From contig NZ_CP058561.1 in assembly GCF_018141425.1 (NCBI RefSeq), positions 3,410,001 to 3,474,000 on the forward strand: DNA of 64,000 nucleotides. The letters run 5' to 3'. The position numbers and the translations under genes are program-made. The DNA is from Vallitalea guaymasensis. Its GTDB lineage: Bacteria > Bacillota > Clostridia > Lachnospirales > Vallitaleaceae. Of this stretch, positions 18,470 through 28,003 are shown one piece after another. Numbering within the stretch: the stretch's first letter is position 1; every line of letters begins with the position of its first letter. Below the pieces are notes generated by a model. The model was given only the letters and a program-made list of their open reading frames with translations, did not search any database and had not been told where the DNA came from.

Positions 18470-19102
18470 TTATTTAGTACCGAATATTCTATCGCCTGCG
18501 TCACCTAAACCAGGAGTAATGTATCCAATATCATTTAATTTTTCATCAATAGCAGTAGTAAAAATTTGAACATCTGGATGATGAGCACATACTTCTTCAA
18601 TTCCAGGTTTAGAAGTTACAAGACACATAATCTTAATATTTTTAACACCATAAGATTTTAATAGGCTTACAGCAGCAACAATTGAACCACCAGTAGCAAG
18701 CATTGGCTCTGTAATAATTACTGTTCTTTGTTCAATATCTTTTGGAAGTTTACAATAATATTCTACAGGTTGAAGAGTTTCTTCATTTCTATATAAACCA
18801 ATATGCCCCACTTTTGCAGTAGGTAATAAACTTAACATACCATCTACCATACCAAGACCAGCTCTAAGAATAGGAACAATAGCAAGTGTTTTTCCACTTA
18901 TTACATTTGAAGTAGTTTTGCAAATAGGTGTTTCAATAGTAGTTTCCTTTAAAGGTAAATTACGTGTAACTTCATAACCCATTAACATTGCAATTTCTTT
19001 GACAAGTTCTCTAAAATCTTTAGATCCAGTGTTCTTATCACGTAATAATGTAAGTTTATGTTGAAGCAACGGATGATCTAATAATTTTACATTTTCGTTC
19101 AT
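18470..19102 (-). CDS. upp: Uracil phosphoribosyltransferase
   Basis: 210 aa, full length. Upp converts uracil and PRPP to UMP for pyrimidine salvage. The N-terminus [20 protein letters not shown] is highly characteristic. [11 protein letters not shown] carries the PRPP-contacting region, EPMLATGGS the PRPP motif, and [17 protein letters not shown] the C-terminal uracil-binding loop. GGGAGGAAT precedes the ATG on the minus strand. It has its own promoter and terminator. It complements the nucleoside phosphorylase and hydrolases at 55-62 kb, which would release uracil. Confidence 0.97.
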   Translation of the reverse strand: MNENVKLLDHPLLQHKLTLLRDKNTGSKDFRELVKEIAMLMGYEVTRNLPLKETTIETPICKTTSNVISGKTLAIVPILRAGLGMVDGMLSLLPTAKVGHIGLYRNEETLQPVEYYCKLPKDIEQRTVIITEPMLATGGSIVAAVSLLKSYGVKNIKIMCLVTSKPGIEEVCAHHPDVQIFTTAIDEKLNDIGYITPGLGDAGDRIFGTK

Positions 19103-19201
19103 ACGGATAATTCCTCCCTTATAATATTAAAAAATAGAACGAGCGTTAATAAGATATATTATTTATTATAAATTTCACTTATTAATTTGCATACAATTTT
19201 T

Positions 19202-19230
19202 ATATTAATATATCTACTTATGTTTGTCAA
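19202..19230 (-). promoter_or_regulatory. Promoter of upp
   Basis: Minus strand: TTGACA (plus 19225-19230), a 17-nt spacer, then TAATAT (plus 19202-19207), giving a leader of about 90 nt before the upp ATG. Confidence 0.65.
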
Positions 19231-19289
19231 TTAAATCTTATAAAATATAAAAAAATAATCATTAACCTGTTTTATTTTAATGTTATTTT

Positions 19290-19299
19290 ATGGTATAAT
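19290..19299 (+). promoter_or_regulatory. Extended -10 promoter of the PilZ gene
   Basis: ATGGTATAAT is an extended -10 like those before the helicase and AraC genes. The -35 is weak. Confidence 0.5.
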
Positions 19300-19361
19300 T
19301 AGAAATTGAAAAATATATAAAGTTAAGTTATTGATCATATGTGAAAAAGGAGAGAACTACT

Positions 19362-19709
19362 ATGGAAGAAAGAAGAAAATATAAGCGTTTACCCATAAAA
19401 TTAGAACTTGAAATTAATTCTCTTTTTAAACAGAATAATGACATAATAAAACTTGATAATAAGACAATAGAGGTTATAGATATCTCTAAAAACGGTATTG
19501 GAATATTGTGCAGAGATGAATTACCTCTCAACTATTATTTCAACGCAAAAATAGAATTCGATGAAAAAAGATACTTTTACTGTGTACTCAAAATAATAAG
19601 AAGTAATAAATGTGGAGATAAATATTGCTTAGGCTGTGAATTCGTAGGACTTGCTGAATTCTTGGCAGATAAAGTTGATGAATATGAGAAAATATTAAAT
19701 GAAAAATAA
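19362..19709 (+). CDS. PilZ domain protein (c-di-GMP receptor)
   Basis: 115 aa from ATG 19362, chosen over GTG 19341 because AAGGAGAG (19347-19354) lies just before it. It is a single PilZ domain. The N-terminal RRKYKRLP supplies the RxxxR c-di-GMP-binding box, and IDISKNGIGI supplies the (D/N)xSxxG box. Both motifs are intact, so ligand binding is expected. Stand-alone PilZ proteins usually control motility or surface polymer synthesis through a partner, which is not evident here. An imperfect hairpin follows the gene. Confidence 0.87.
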   Translation: MEERRKYKRLPIKLELEINSLFKQNNDIIKLDNKTIEVIDISKNGIGILCRDELPLNYYFNAKIEFDEKRYFYCVLKIIRSNKCGDKYCLGCEFVGLAEFLADKVDEYEKILNEK

Positions 19710-19714
19710 TAAAG

Positions 19715-19763
19715 GAAAGTGACCTTATATTTAGGGTAACAGTGGCTATGTATAGTCGCTTTC
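19715..19763 (+). terminator. Possible terminator after the PilZ gene
   Basis: GAAAGTGAC (19715-19723) pairs, with one wobble, with GTCGCTTTC (19755-19763). The T content after the stem is modest. Confidence 0.45.
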
Positions 19764-19829
19764 TTATTATGTAATAAAAATTATAAGGGTTATATCTATG
19801 TTTTTTGTAATAAAAGGGGTGAAAATAAT

Positions 19830-21923
19830 ATGAACGAAGTGGATAAAGCAATAAAAATAGATAGGTACTATGTTAATTCAAAAGCATTAAATGAAACCTA
19901 CGACCAAATTTATATGTATACAGATGTTTTCATTACATATATGGGTTCAACAATACAACCTGTAAAAATTGAATTATGGATGATTGATAATGAGAACGAG
20001 AACTTGGTTGCTGACATCAGATGTGTTTTAACAGCAAAAAACATATCCAAGGTAACATTGGAAAATGAGTTGGATGGTATCAGCACATGGTCATCTGATT
20101 TACCAAAATGCTATAGCTTCAAAATAGTTGTAAAAAATGAAAAGGATGAAGAGTTATGCCAGAAAAAATTTGAACATGGTTTTAGATTCATTGAGATAAA
20201 TAATGATATGATTCATATAAATGGTAAGCAAGTAACTCTTAATGGAGTTGTCTATAAAAATTATGAACAAGATGATATAGAGGCAATGCAGAGAAAATAC
20301 ATTGAAGATATAAGTATCATGAAGAGCAATAACATAAATACGGTAATTACATATGATTATAACAATGCAGAAGTTTTCTATGATATGTGCAATAAATATG
20401 GATTATATGTAATTAATAAACCTATGAATGAACAAGAACATGAAGAAGAGATATTATTTAATGAAGAAGAAACCAAGAATATAATATACAAATATATTAA
20501 TTATTCATGTGTAATTGTATGGAATATAGACGCCAGAGTCAATGTACCAATAAATCTATATAAGAAGATAATGTTATTAGACAACACTAGACCAATATAC
20601 TATGAGGGAAATGCAACAGGTCTTAAGAATTATAATCCAGTAACTTTCACTTATAACTTCATAAAAGAAGATGAAAAAATGGATAGCGAATCCAAGGAAC
20701 ATCCTATTGCAGGAAGATTCTTATGTGATTATATAATGATTAGAGATGAAGAAACAGAAGAACTAACCCAAAAAGGTATAGTCTATAATGATAGACATCT
20801 AACACCATATGCATCTGAACTTAAAAAGAAATACGAAATGATAAATATATATCCAAAAGATATCATCAAAGGAATTTTCAGCATCAAAAATTGCTGTGAT
20901 CCATCTTCCCTGAAAGATTACGATTTCACATGGGAGATTCTAGAGGATGGTATTGTAATAAAAAGTGGTGAATTGACAGATATAGATATACCTATCAATA
21001 AAAGAAAAGATATACACATTGACTATAATATGATGGATATTCTTGAAAATGCTTGGTACCACATCAATATCAATATGTCTACAAAAACAGAATCATGGTG
21101 GGCAGAAAAAGGGTATAATGTGGCGTGGGCACAATACAGAATACCATATAAAGCACCTAAAAAAAGAAAAATAAAATCATCAAAAAAAGCTAGATTAAGA
21201 GATAGAAAGTTGAAAGTCGAAGTGATTGGCGATAATTTTGAAATAATTGTGGACAAATTGAAAGGTAACATCCGTTCAATAGAATTTGATAGACAAGAAT
21301 ATGTCCTGTCGCCAGTAAAAGTATATATTGAAAATGGGTCTAGCAGATTAGAGATGTCAAAAGTGAAAGATGTAAAAGTCACTAGCACCGATGAAGGAAG
21401 CTATGAAATTGACATCATAAGGAAATGCCCACAGATAAAAGGGAATATCAAGACTACTTATATAATAGAACCCGATGGTAGAATAAACATAATTAATAAA
21501 ATTCGTTCTAGCAATAAATCCATAAAAGTAGGAATGACGTTGGAGATACCAGCTGAGTATAATGATTTTTCATGGCTGGGTAAAGGACCAAATGATACAT
21601 ACCCTGATATTAATAGTGGGACTAAAGTAGGTTTATATTATTACAATCTGAATAATTCTATAAAAAGTGGCAATAAATCAGATGTAAGATGGGCTGCACT
21701 TACAGATAGTGACGGTGAAGGATTATTAGTTGAAAGCTGCAAAGACATACTTCTCAATATCTATCCACGTGTACATAGTTCATATTCTATAAACCAAGAA
21801 GAAAATAATGACAAACCAATAATATTGGATGTAAGTTGTACCAGTAAAGCAAAGTACAATATATTTGATACTAGTTCTACAGGTGAAGATATATACGCAT
21901 TCAGTATAAAACGGGTTATATAA
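19830..21923 (+). CDS. LacZ-like (GH2-derived) protein lacking catalytic residues
   Basis: 697 aa against about 1,020 for LacZ. Homology is clear: INGKQVTLNGV and IMKSNNINTV (barrel start), VIVWNIDARVN, TRPIYYEG, RFLCDYIMIRDEE, KGIVYNDRHLTPYASELKKK (domain 4), FEIIVDKLKGNIRSIEF and FSWLGKGPNDTYPDIN (C-terminal beta-galactosidase domain), then KSDVRWAALTDSDGEG. The N-terminal sugar-binding domain is missing. The acid/base segment, WSLGNE in LacZ, reads WNIDAR (W231). The nucleophile segment LCEYAHAMGN reads LCDYIMI with Asp300 in place of Glu, and about 45 residues that follow it in LacZ are deleted. The GVNRHEH metal/substrate loop is also gone. It is probably a non-enzymatic or sugar-binding relative. 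No signal peptide. It is followed after 26 nt by an ABC exporter pair. Confidence 0.8.
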   Translation: MNEVDKAIKIDRYYVNSKALNETYDQIYMYTDVFITYMGSTIQPVKIELWMIDNENENLVADIRCVLTAKNISKVTLENELDGISTWSSDLPKCYSFKIVVKNEKDEELCQKKFEHGFRFIEINNDMIHINGKQVTLNGVVYKNYEQDDIEAMQRKYIEDISIMKSNNINTVITYDYNNAEVFYDMCNKYGLYVINKPMNEQEHEEEILFNEEETKNIIYKYINYSCVIVWNIDARVNVPINLYKKIMLLDNTRPIYYEGNATGLKNYNPVTFTYNFIKEDEKMDSESKEHPIAGRFLCDYIMIRDEETEELTQKGIVYNDRHLTPYASELKKKYEMINIYPKDIIKGIFSIKNCCDPSSLKDYDFTWEILEDGIVIKSGELTDIDIPINKRKDIHIDYNMMDILENAWYHININMSTKTESWWAEKGYNVAWAQYRIPYKAPKKRKIKSSKKARLRDRKLKVEVIGDNFEIIVDKLKGNIRSIEFDRQEYVLSPVKVYIENGSSRLEMSKVKDVKVTSTDEGSYEIDIIRKCPQIKGNIKTTYIIEPDGRINIINKIRSSNKSIKVGMTLEIPAEYNDFSWLGKGPNDTYPDINSGTKVGLYYYNLNNSIKSGNKSDVRWAALTDSDGEGLLVESCKDILLNIYPRVHSSYSINQEENNDKPIILDVSCTSKAKYNIFDTSSTGEDIYAFSIKRVI

Positions 21924-21949
21924 ATAATTATAAGGATGTGAATTATTTC

Positions 21950-23719
21950 ATGAAACCTAATCCTAAGAAAAATAAGTCACAAGGGGTATTGATAAAATAT
22001 TTTAAACTATATAAATTCCATTTTTTAGTAGGATTCCTTTCCTTACTTACAGTTGATTTGTTTCAATTGCAGATACCTGTAATAACAGGGAATATAACTG
22101 ACGGATTACAGAGTGGTAATTATGAATTCAGTAATTTATTGAATCAAGTTCTTACCCTATTATTGATAGGTCTTTTGATAGCTTGTTTTAGATTTATATG
22201 GAGATACTTCATTTTTGGAACATCAAGAAAGATTGAATATGGTCTTAGAAATGATTTCTTTGGTCATTTGGAAAAGCTGTCACTAAGGTTTTTTAATGAA
22301 CATAAGACAGGGGATCTGATGGCACATGCCACCAATGATTTGAATGCAATCAGAATGATGGTAGGTCCAGGTGTCTTAATGTCTTTGGATGCTATTACAT
22401 TATGTGTATTAGTAATCTATCAGATGATTACTAAGATAAGTCTTAACTTGACATTGGTAGCTATAATACCTTTGCCCCTAATAGCTATTGGAGGTATTTT
22501 CTTCGGAAGAGCAATAAGAGCTAGGTTCAAAGATAAACAGGAAGCTTTTGCTCATATGTCAGAAATGGTACAAGAAAACATATCAGGAGTACAGGTAGTA
22601 AAAGCTTTTGTCCAAGAAACCAAAGAAATAAAAGCATTCAATGAAACCAATAAAAATAATTATGATAAAAATATGCGTGTTATAAAATTATTTGCAATAA
22701 TGAATCCATTAGCTATGTTAGTCACAGGTCTTAGTATAGCCATTGTTCTAGGCTATGGAGGATATATGACAATGCTTGGCAACATAACTCTTGGAGATTT
22801 TGTGGCGTTTACACAATATCTGCTTATGTTAGTATGGCCAATGATTGCTTTTGGCTGGTGTATTAACATTATGTCTCACGGCTTAGCGTCATTATCTAGA
22901 TTTCAAAATATATTAGATGAAAAACCAGAAATTATTGATGAAGAAACAGTTAAACAGATAGACTCTATCAAAGGTGATATTGTCATTGATAACCTTACAT
23001 TCAATTATCCCGGCTCAGGGCTTAAGGAACTTGATAATATATCAGTCACTGTTAACAAAGGTGAAACTTTGGGTATTGTTGGTAGGACTGGAAGCGGTAA
23101 AACTACTTTGGTGAATATGCTTCTTAGAATGTATAACCCGCCGAGAGGAACGATTTTTATTGATGATGTGGATATTATGGATATACCGTTGAAAGTTTTA
23201 CGTCATTCCATTGGATATGTTCCACAAGATAATTTCTTGTTTTCAGATACAATATCAAGGAATATAGCTTTTGGAGTAATAGAGACTAGTGATGAATATA
23301 TAGAATGTGCAGCTAAAAATGCCAATGTACATGATAATATAATAGAATTCTCCAATAAATATGCTACTGTTGTAGGTGAAAGAGGGGTTACCCTATCAGG
23401 TGGACAGAAACAACGTATATCTATAGCAAGAGCATTAATAAAAGACCCTGCAATCATGATTCTAGATGATTCTGTATCTGCTGTTGATACTAATACAGAA
23501 GAACAGATTCTTAATCATATCAAGGAAGAAAGAAAAGATAAAACAACAATAATAATAGCCCATAGAATCTCAACAATACAGAACTCAGATAAGATTATTG
23601 TCATTGATGAGGGTAAAATCATTGAGTCAGGAACTCATGATAGTCTAGTAGAACAAAAAGGGCTTTACTATAATATGGTTGAGAAACAACAACTGGAAAA
23701 AGAGTTGGAGAAGGAATAG
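21950..23719 (+). CDS. ABC exporter half-transporter, subunit 1 (degenerate Walker B)
   Basis: 589 aa from ATG 21950; GTG 21938 lies inside the ribosome binding site AAGGATGTGA. A six-helix transmembrane domain (about 20-310) is followed by a nucleotide-binding domain: Walker A GRTGSGKTT, Q-loop GYVPQDNF, canonical signature LSGGQKQR, Walker B IMILDDSVSAVD and switch His in IIAHRIS. The catalytic Glu after Walker B is Asp, as in the degenerate subunit of heterodimeric exporters (BmrC/LmrC/TM287 type). It pairs with the next gene, 11 nt downstream, with AGGAGG between them. These exporters move drugs, lipids or peptides; the substrate is unknown. Confidence 0.93.
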   Translation: MKPNPKKNKSQGVLIKYFKLYKFHFLVGFLSLLTVDLFQLQIPVITGNITDGLQSGNYEFSNLLNQVLTLLLIGLLIACFRFIWRYFIFGTSRKIEYGLRNDFFGHLEKLSLRFFNEHKTGDLMAHATNDLNAIRMMVGPGVLMSLDAITLCVLVIYQMITKISLNLTLVAIIPLPLIAIGGIFFGRAIRARFKDKQEAFAHMSEMVQENISGVQVVKAFVQETKEIKAFNETNKNNYDKNMRVIKLFAIMNPLAMLVTGLSIAIVLGYGGYMTMLGNITLGDFVAFTQYLLMLVWPMIAFGWCINIMSHGLASLSRFQNILDEKPEIIDEETVKQIDSIKGDIVIDNLTFNYPGSGLKELDNISVTVNKGETLGIVGRTGSGKTTLVNMLLRMYNPPRGTIFIDDVDIMDIPLKVLRHSIGYVPQDNFLFSDTISRNIAFGVIETSDEYIECAAKNANVHDNIIEFSNKYATVVGERGVTLSGGQKQRISIARALIKDPAIMILDDSVSAVDTNTEEQILNHIKEERKDKTTIIIAHRISTIQNSDKIIVIDEGKIIESGTHDSLVEQKGLYYNMVEKQQLEKELEKE

Positions 23720-23730
23720 GAGGTTAGTTT

Positions 23731-25800
23731 ATGCATGATTATGAAGATGTAGATATGAAAAAAGGTTATGATAAACAACTTCTTAGACGTCTTTTTTCAT
23801 ATGCCAGACCATATCTAGGATTAATTATCATTTCTTTAGTGCTGCTTATAGGTGTAGTAGGTGCAGAGCTTGCTAAACCAGTACTTGTAGGTAATGCTGT
23901 TGATGATATAATAACAAAATACGATACTATGTATTCCACTGTCAGTAAAGATACAAAAGGTGCTGTTAAGATAAAAGATAACTATTATATAGGAGATGAA
24001 AAGAACAAATATCCTAGTGCTGAAAAAGCAAGAATCATATATGATGAAACTTATGATAACCCATATTTCTTAGTATCAGGAATTGATAGTGCACAAATCA
24101 ATAAATTAGATAAAGTAAAAAAAGTAATACTAAAGGATGGAAAATACTTCATTGAATATGATAATATAGAAAAAGAAGTAACCCTATTAACTAATAATGA
24201 AATTAAGCTGCTTAGGCAGGACCATATCAATGGTCTTTTAAGAATAACTATCATTTTTATTGTAGTACTGATATTTGGATTGTTGATTAGTTATTTCCAG
24301 ACCATTCTACTAAACTATACAGGACAAAAAATTATTTATAATATTAGAAATGATGTATTTACTCATATACAAGGATTATCCATAAAATTCTTCAATAATA
24401 ATCCTGTAGGAAAATTAGTGACAAGGGTTACCAATGACACAGAGACACTAAATGAAATGTATACTAGTGTTATAGTAAATTCAGTTAAAAGTGTACTTAT
24501 GCTGTCTGGTATATCCATTATGATGTTTATATTGGAATGGAGACTTACATTAGCTATATTTTTAGTTATACCACTTTTAATAATAGCAACTTTACTGTTT
24601 AGGCATCATTCCAGAAAAGCTTATCGTGAAGTGAGAACTAAAGTAGCAGCTATCAATACATTTTTATCTGAACACATTTCAGGTATGAGGATTGTTCAGA
24701 TATTCTCACAAGAGAAAAGAAAAATGGATGAATTCAGTGAAGCCAATGAAGAATTGAAAAAGGCTAATTTGAAGCAATTAATAGTGTTTGGTATATATAG
24801 ACCTTCAATGTATTTTATTTATGTCATAGGGCTATCAATTGTACTGATCTTTGGTGGAAATATGGTACTGGAAGGTACTATGTCCATTGGAACCTTGATT
24901 ATTTTCATTCAATATATATCTAACTTCTTTGATCCTATACAACAATTAGCAGAGCAGTTCAACATTTTACAATCTGCTATGGCTTCATCAGAAAAAATCT
25001 TTACCTTATTAGATGAAGACTCTAAAATAGAGAATAATGAAAATGCTGTCAAGCTAGATAAGTTAAAAGGTGAGATAGAATTCAGGAATGTATGGTTTGC
25101 TTATAACGATGAGGAATGGGTCTTGAAAGATGTATCATTCAAAGTTAGTCCTGGTGAGACAGTTGCTTTTGTAGGTGCCACTGGAGCAGGAAAAACATCA
25201 ATCTTGAACTTGATAAGCAGATATTATGATATACAAAAAGGAGATATACTCATTGATGGTCATAATGTAAAAGATATCGATTTGAATAATCTTAGATCAA
25301 GTGTAGGACAGATGCTTCAAGATGTATTTCTATTCACTGGTAACGTTAATAGTAACGTAAGACTAAGAAATGATGAAATCACCGATAAGCAGATAAAAGA
25401 AGCTTCTAAGTATGTTAATGCCGATAAATTCATTCAGAAGTTACCTGATAAATATAGTGAAAAAGTTTATGAAAGAGGTGCTACTTTTTCATCTGGACAG
25501 AGGCAATTACTTTCATTTGCTAGAACTCTGGCTTTTGACCCATCTATTCTTATATTGGATGAAGCAACTGCCAATATAGATACAGAGACAGAGCTCTTGA
25601 TTCAAGATGCATTATATAAACTGATGCAAGGAAGAACAACTCTTGTAGTAGCACATAGATTATCAACAGTGCAACATGCAGATAAGATTATTGTCCTACA
25701 CAAAGGAAGAGTCAGAGAAATCGGTAATCACCAAGAATTATTGGCAAGAAAAGGCATATATCACAATTTATATGAATTGCAATATCAAGAGGTTAATTAG
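23731..25800 (+). CDS. ABC exporter half-transporter, subunit 2 (non-canonical signature, large extracellular insert)
   Basis: 689 aa. It complements the asymmetry of its partner: Walker A GATGAGKTS and Walker B ILILDEATANID with the catalytic Glu intact, but the signature is FSSGQRQL rather than LSGGQ. The pair therefore makes one competent and one degenerate ATP site. Between predicted helices 1 and 2 (about residues 55-165) there is a charged insert of about 100 residues, probably outside the cell, of the kind seen in YheH/YfiC-like subunits. AGGAGG precedes the ATG. It may be co-transcribed with subunit 1 and the LacZ-like gene. Substrate unknown. Confidence 0.93.
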   Translation: MHDYEDVDMKKGYDKQLLRRLFSYARPYLGLIIISLVLLIGVVGAELAKPVLVGNAVDDIITKYDTMYSTVSKDTKGAVKIKDNYYIGDEKNKYPSAEKARIIYDETYDNPYFLVSGIDSAQINKLDKVKKVILKDGKYFIEYDNIEKEVTLLTNNEIKLLRQDHINGLLRITIIFIVVLIFGLLISYFQTILLNYTGQKIIYNIRNDVFTHIQGLSIKFFNNNPVGKLVTRVTNDTETLNEMYTSVIVNSVKSVLMLSGISIMMFILEWRLTLAIFLVIPLLIIATLLFRHHSRKAYREVRTKVAAINTFLSEHISGMRIVQIFSQEKRKMDEFSEANEELKKANLKQLIVFGIYRPSMYFIYVIGLSIVLIFGGNMVLEGTMSIGTLIIFIQYISNFFDPIQQLAEQFNILQSAMASSEKIFTLLDEDSKIENNENAVKLDKLKGEIEFRNVWFAYNDEEWVLKDVSFKVSPGETVAFVGATGAGKTSILNLISRYYDIQKGDILIDGHNVKDIDLNNLRSSVGQMLQDVFLFTGNVNSNVRLRNDEITDKQIKEASKYVNADKFIQKLPDKYSEKVYERGATFSSGQRQLLSFARTLAFDPSILILDEATANIDTETELLIQDALYKLMQGRTTLVVAHRLSTVQHADKIIVLHKGRVREIGNHQELLARKGIYHNLYELQYQEVN

Positions 25801-25857
25801 TATAATAGTAGAGACAAGATTTAATTTAGACAGATATAGTAGAAGGAATGATTATAA

Positions 25858-27720
25858 ATGTTTGATATTGAAGAAGAATTAAAAAAACTACCTGTCAAGC
25901 CAGGAGTTTATCTGATGAAGGACATGTATGGAAACATAATCTATGTAGGAAAAGCAATCAAGCTCAGAAATAGAGTAAGACAGTATTTTAGAAAATCAAC
26001 AAATCATTCTAATAAAATAAGAAAAATGGTTTCTATGATAAAATCATTTGAATATATAGTTACGGATTCTGAGCTTGAAGCACTTATATTAGAGTGTAAT
26101 CTTATAAAGAAGCATAGACCCAAATACAACACTCTTTTAAAAGACGATAAATCCTATCCCTACATTAAAGTAACAATTAATGAAAAATATCCTAGAATCT
26201 TATATGCTAGGGAATTAAAAAAAGACAAAGCCAAATACTTTGGTCCTTATACCAATACAAGAGGAGCCAAGGATACCATTGATGTCATAACTAAGATATG
26301 GAAGGTAAGAACATGCAACAAAAGTCTGCCAAAAGAAATAGGAAAAGGTAGACCCTGTCTCAACTACCATATAAAACAATGTAATGCACCTTGCCAGAAT
26401 TACATAAATGAAGAAGATTACAAAAAAGATATTCTAGAGATTATTGAATTCCTTAATGGTAAATATGATATAGTAATCAACATATTAACAGATAAAATGA
26501 CCAAAGCGTCAGAGGAACTGGATTTTGAAAAAGCTGCTGAATACAGAGATCAATTGGCAAGTGTGAAAAGTATTGCGGGTAAACAAAAGATAATCAATGC
26601 TTCAATGGAAGACCAAGACGTTATTGCATTCGCTAAAGCACATGACGAAGCCTTAGTTCAAGTATACTTCGTTAGAAACGGTAAGCTTATTGGAAGAGAA
26701 CATTTTCATCTTGATGGTGTAGAAGAATTACATAGACGAGAAGTTATGACAGAGTTTGTTAAACAATTCTATTCTGGAACACCTTTTATACCAAAAGAAA
26801 TAATACTCCAAGAAGAAATAGATGAAGCTAATATCATTAATGCTTGGTTAACCAGTAAAAAAGGTCAGAAAGTCTATATAAAAGTACCTAGAAAAGGTGA
26901 AAAACACAAGCTTGTTGAACTAGCCGCCAATAATGCTCTACTCACATTTGAACAGTTTGGCGAAAAAATAAAAAAAGAAGACAAGAGAACAAAAGGAGCC
27001 GTAAAAGAGATAGTAGAGATACTTGGTATTGAAGATGAAGTTAAAAGACTAGAAGCATATGATATATCCAATATACACGGTTTTGAATCAGTAGGTTCCA
27101 TGATTGTTTTTGAAGAAGGCAAACCTAAGAGAAGCGACTATCGAAAATTCAGGATAAAATCAGTAAAAGGTCCAGATGATTACAAAAGCATGGAAGAAGT
27201 TTTGACAAGAAGATTTACTCATGCTCTTGAAGAACAAAAAGAAATGCTGCTAAAAAAACAGGATCTAAGCTTAGGAAAATTCACCAGACTACCTGATCTA
27301 ATCCTAATGGATGGTGGAAAAGGACAAGTCAACATTGCCCTGAAAGTACTCAATGAAATAGGTTTATCAATACCAGTATGCGGCATGGTCAAAAATGATA
27401 AACATAGAACTAGAGGAATTTTTTACAACAACATAGAGTACAATATTGATAAAGACTCCGAAGGATTCAAACTAATCACAAGAATCCAAGACGAAGCACA
27501 CAGATTCGCTATAGAATATCACAGAAAACTAAGAAGCAAAAAGCAAATACAATCCATACTAGACGATATAGAAGGAATCGGACCAAAGCGAAGAATAAAC
27601 CTAATAAAACATTTTGGCTCAGTAGAAAAAATAAGACAAGCAGATGTAGACGACCTAGAAAAAACAGAGGGTATAAACAGAAAAGTTGCACAAACTATCT
27701 ATGATTTTTTCCACGAGTAA
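25858..27720 (+). CDS. uvrC: Excinuclease ABC subunit C
   Basis: 620 aa, normal length. UvrC makes both incisions in nucleotide excision repair. The N-terminal GIY-YIG nuclease reads [20 protein letters not shown]. The Cys-rich region has RTCNK and [15 protein letters not shown]. The UVR motif that binds UvrB lies in [18 protein letters not shown]. The C-terminal RNase H-like nuclease shows [10 protein letters not shown] and [11 protein letters not shown], and a helix-hairpin-helix pair ends the protein ([20 protein letters not shown]). uvrA and uvrB are not in the window. It starts 57 nt after the ABC gene. Confidence 0.97.
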   Translation: MFDIEEELKKLPVKPGVYLMKDMYGNIIYVGKAIKLRNRVRQYFRKSTNHSNKIRKMVSMIKSFEYIVTDSELEALILECNLIKKHRPKYNTLLKDDKSYPYIKVTINEKYPRILYARELKKDKAKYFGPYTNTRGAKDTIDVITKIWKVRTCNKSLPKEIGKGRPCLNYHIKQCNAPCQNYINEEDYKKDILEIIEFLNGKYDIVINILTDKMTKASEELDFEKAAEYRDQLASVKSIAGKQKIINASMEDQDVIAFAKAHDEALVQVYFVRNGKLIGREHFHLDGVEELHRREVMTEFVKQFYSGTPFIPKEIILQEEIDEANIINAWLTSKKGQKVYIKVPRKGEKHKLVELAANNALLTFEQFGEKIKKEDKRTKGAVKEIVEILGIEDEVKRLEAYDISNIHGFESVGSMIVFEEGKPKRSDYRKFRIKSVKGPDDYKSMEEVLTRRFTHALEEQKEMLLKKQDLSLGKFTRLPDLILMDGGKGQVNIALKVLNEIGLSIPVCGMVKNDKHRTRGIFYNNIEYNIDKDSEGFKLITRIQDEAHRFAIEYHRKLRSKKQIQSILDDIEGIGPKRRINLIKHFGSVEKIRQADVDDLEKTEGINRKVAQTIYDFFHE

Positions 27721-27797
27721 ACTCATAAGGCTTATTTAGATATTATTATTAATAAACTATATATAAATAATGAGTTAAAGTAAGATATAAATACAGA

Positions 27798-27917
27798 GTG
27801 GAGATAGTTTAGGGGAATATGGAGCAGTGAGCCATGGACGGCGAACTCAGCAATTTAAACATGGACGTTTAATTTGCTGACGGAATATTCCCCTAAACTA
27901 ACTCCACGACCGTTAGC
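27798..27917. repeat. Nested palindromic element, core family copy 1
   Basis: Outer arms 27798-27820 and 27885-27907 pair over 23 nt with one mismatch. Inside are the core GTGAGCCATGGACGGCGAAC (27827-27846) and an inner hairpin 27847-27860 / 27867-27880 (7 bp, one T-T mismatch, 6 bp, loop ATGGAC). GACCGTTAGC (27908-27917) follows the base of the outer stem. No T-tract is present. The 60 nt at 27823-27882 recur exactly at 37509-37568. It lies between uvrC and hprK. Confidence 0.9.
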
Positions 27918-28003
27918 TTTTACAATTAAAAGATATAAAAAAATGATGATAATTCATTTATAATATGCTAAAATATTAAAGAAATAGCTTAGGAGGCATT
28001 CTT

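Noticed and set aside
27780-27925. CRISPR-like array or riboswitch at the nested palindromes
   Set aside because: There are no regularly spaced direct repeats or spacers, and the layout matches no riboswitch class I know. The copies are single and kilobases apart.
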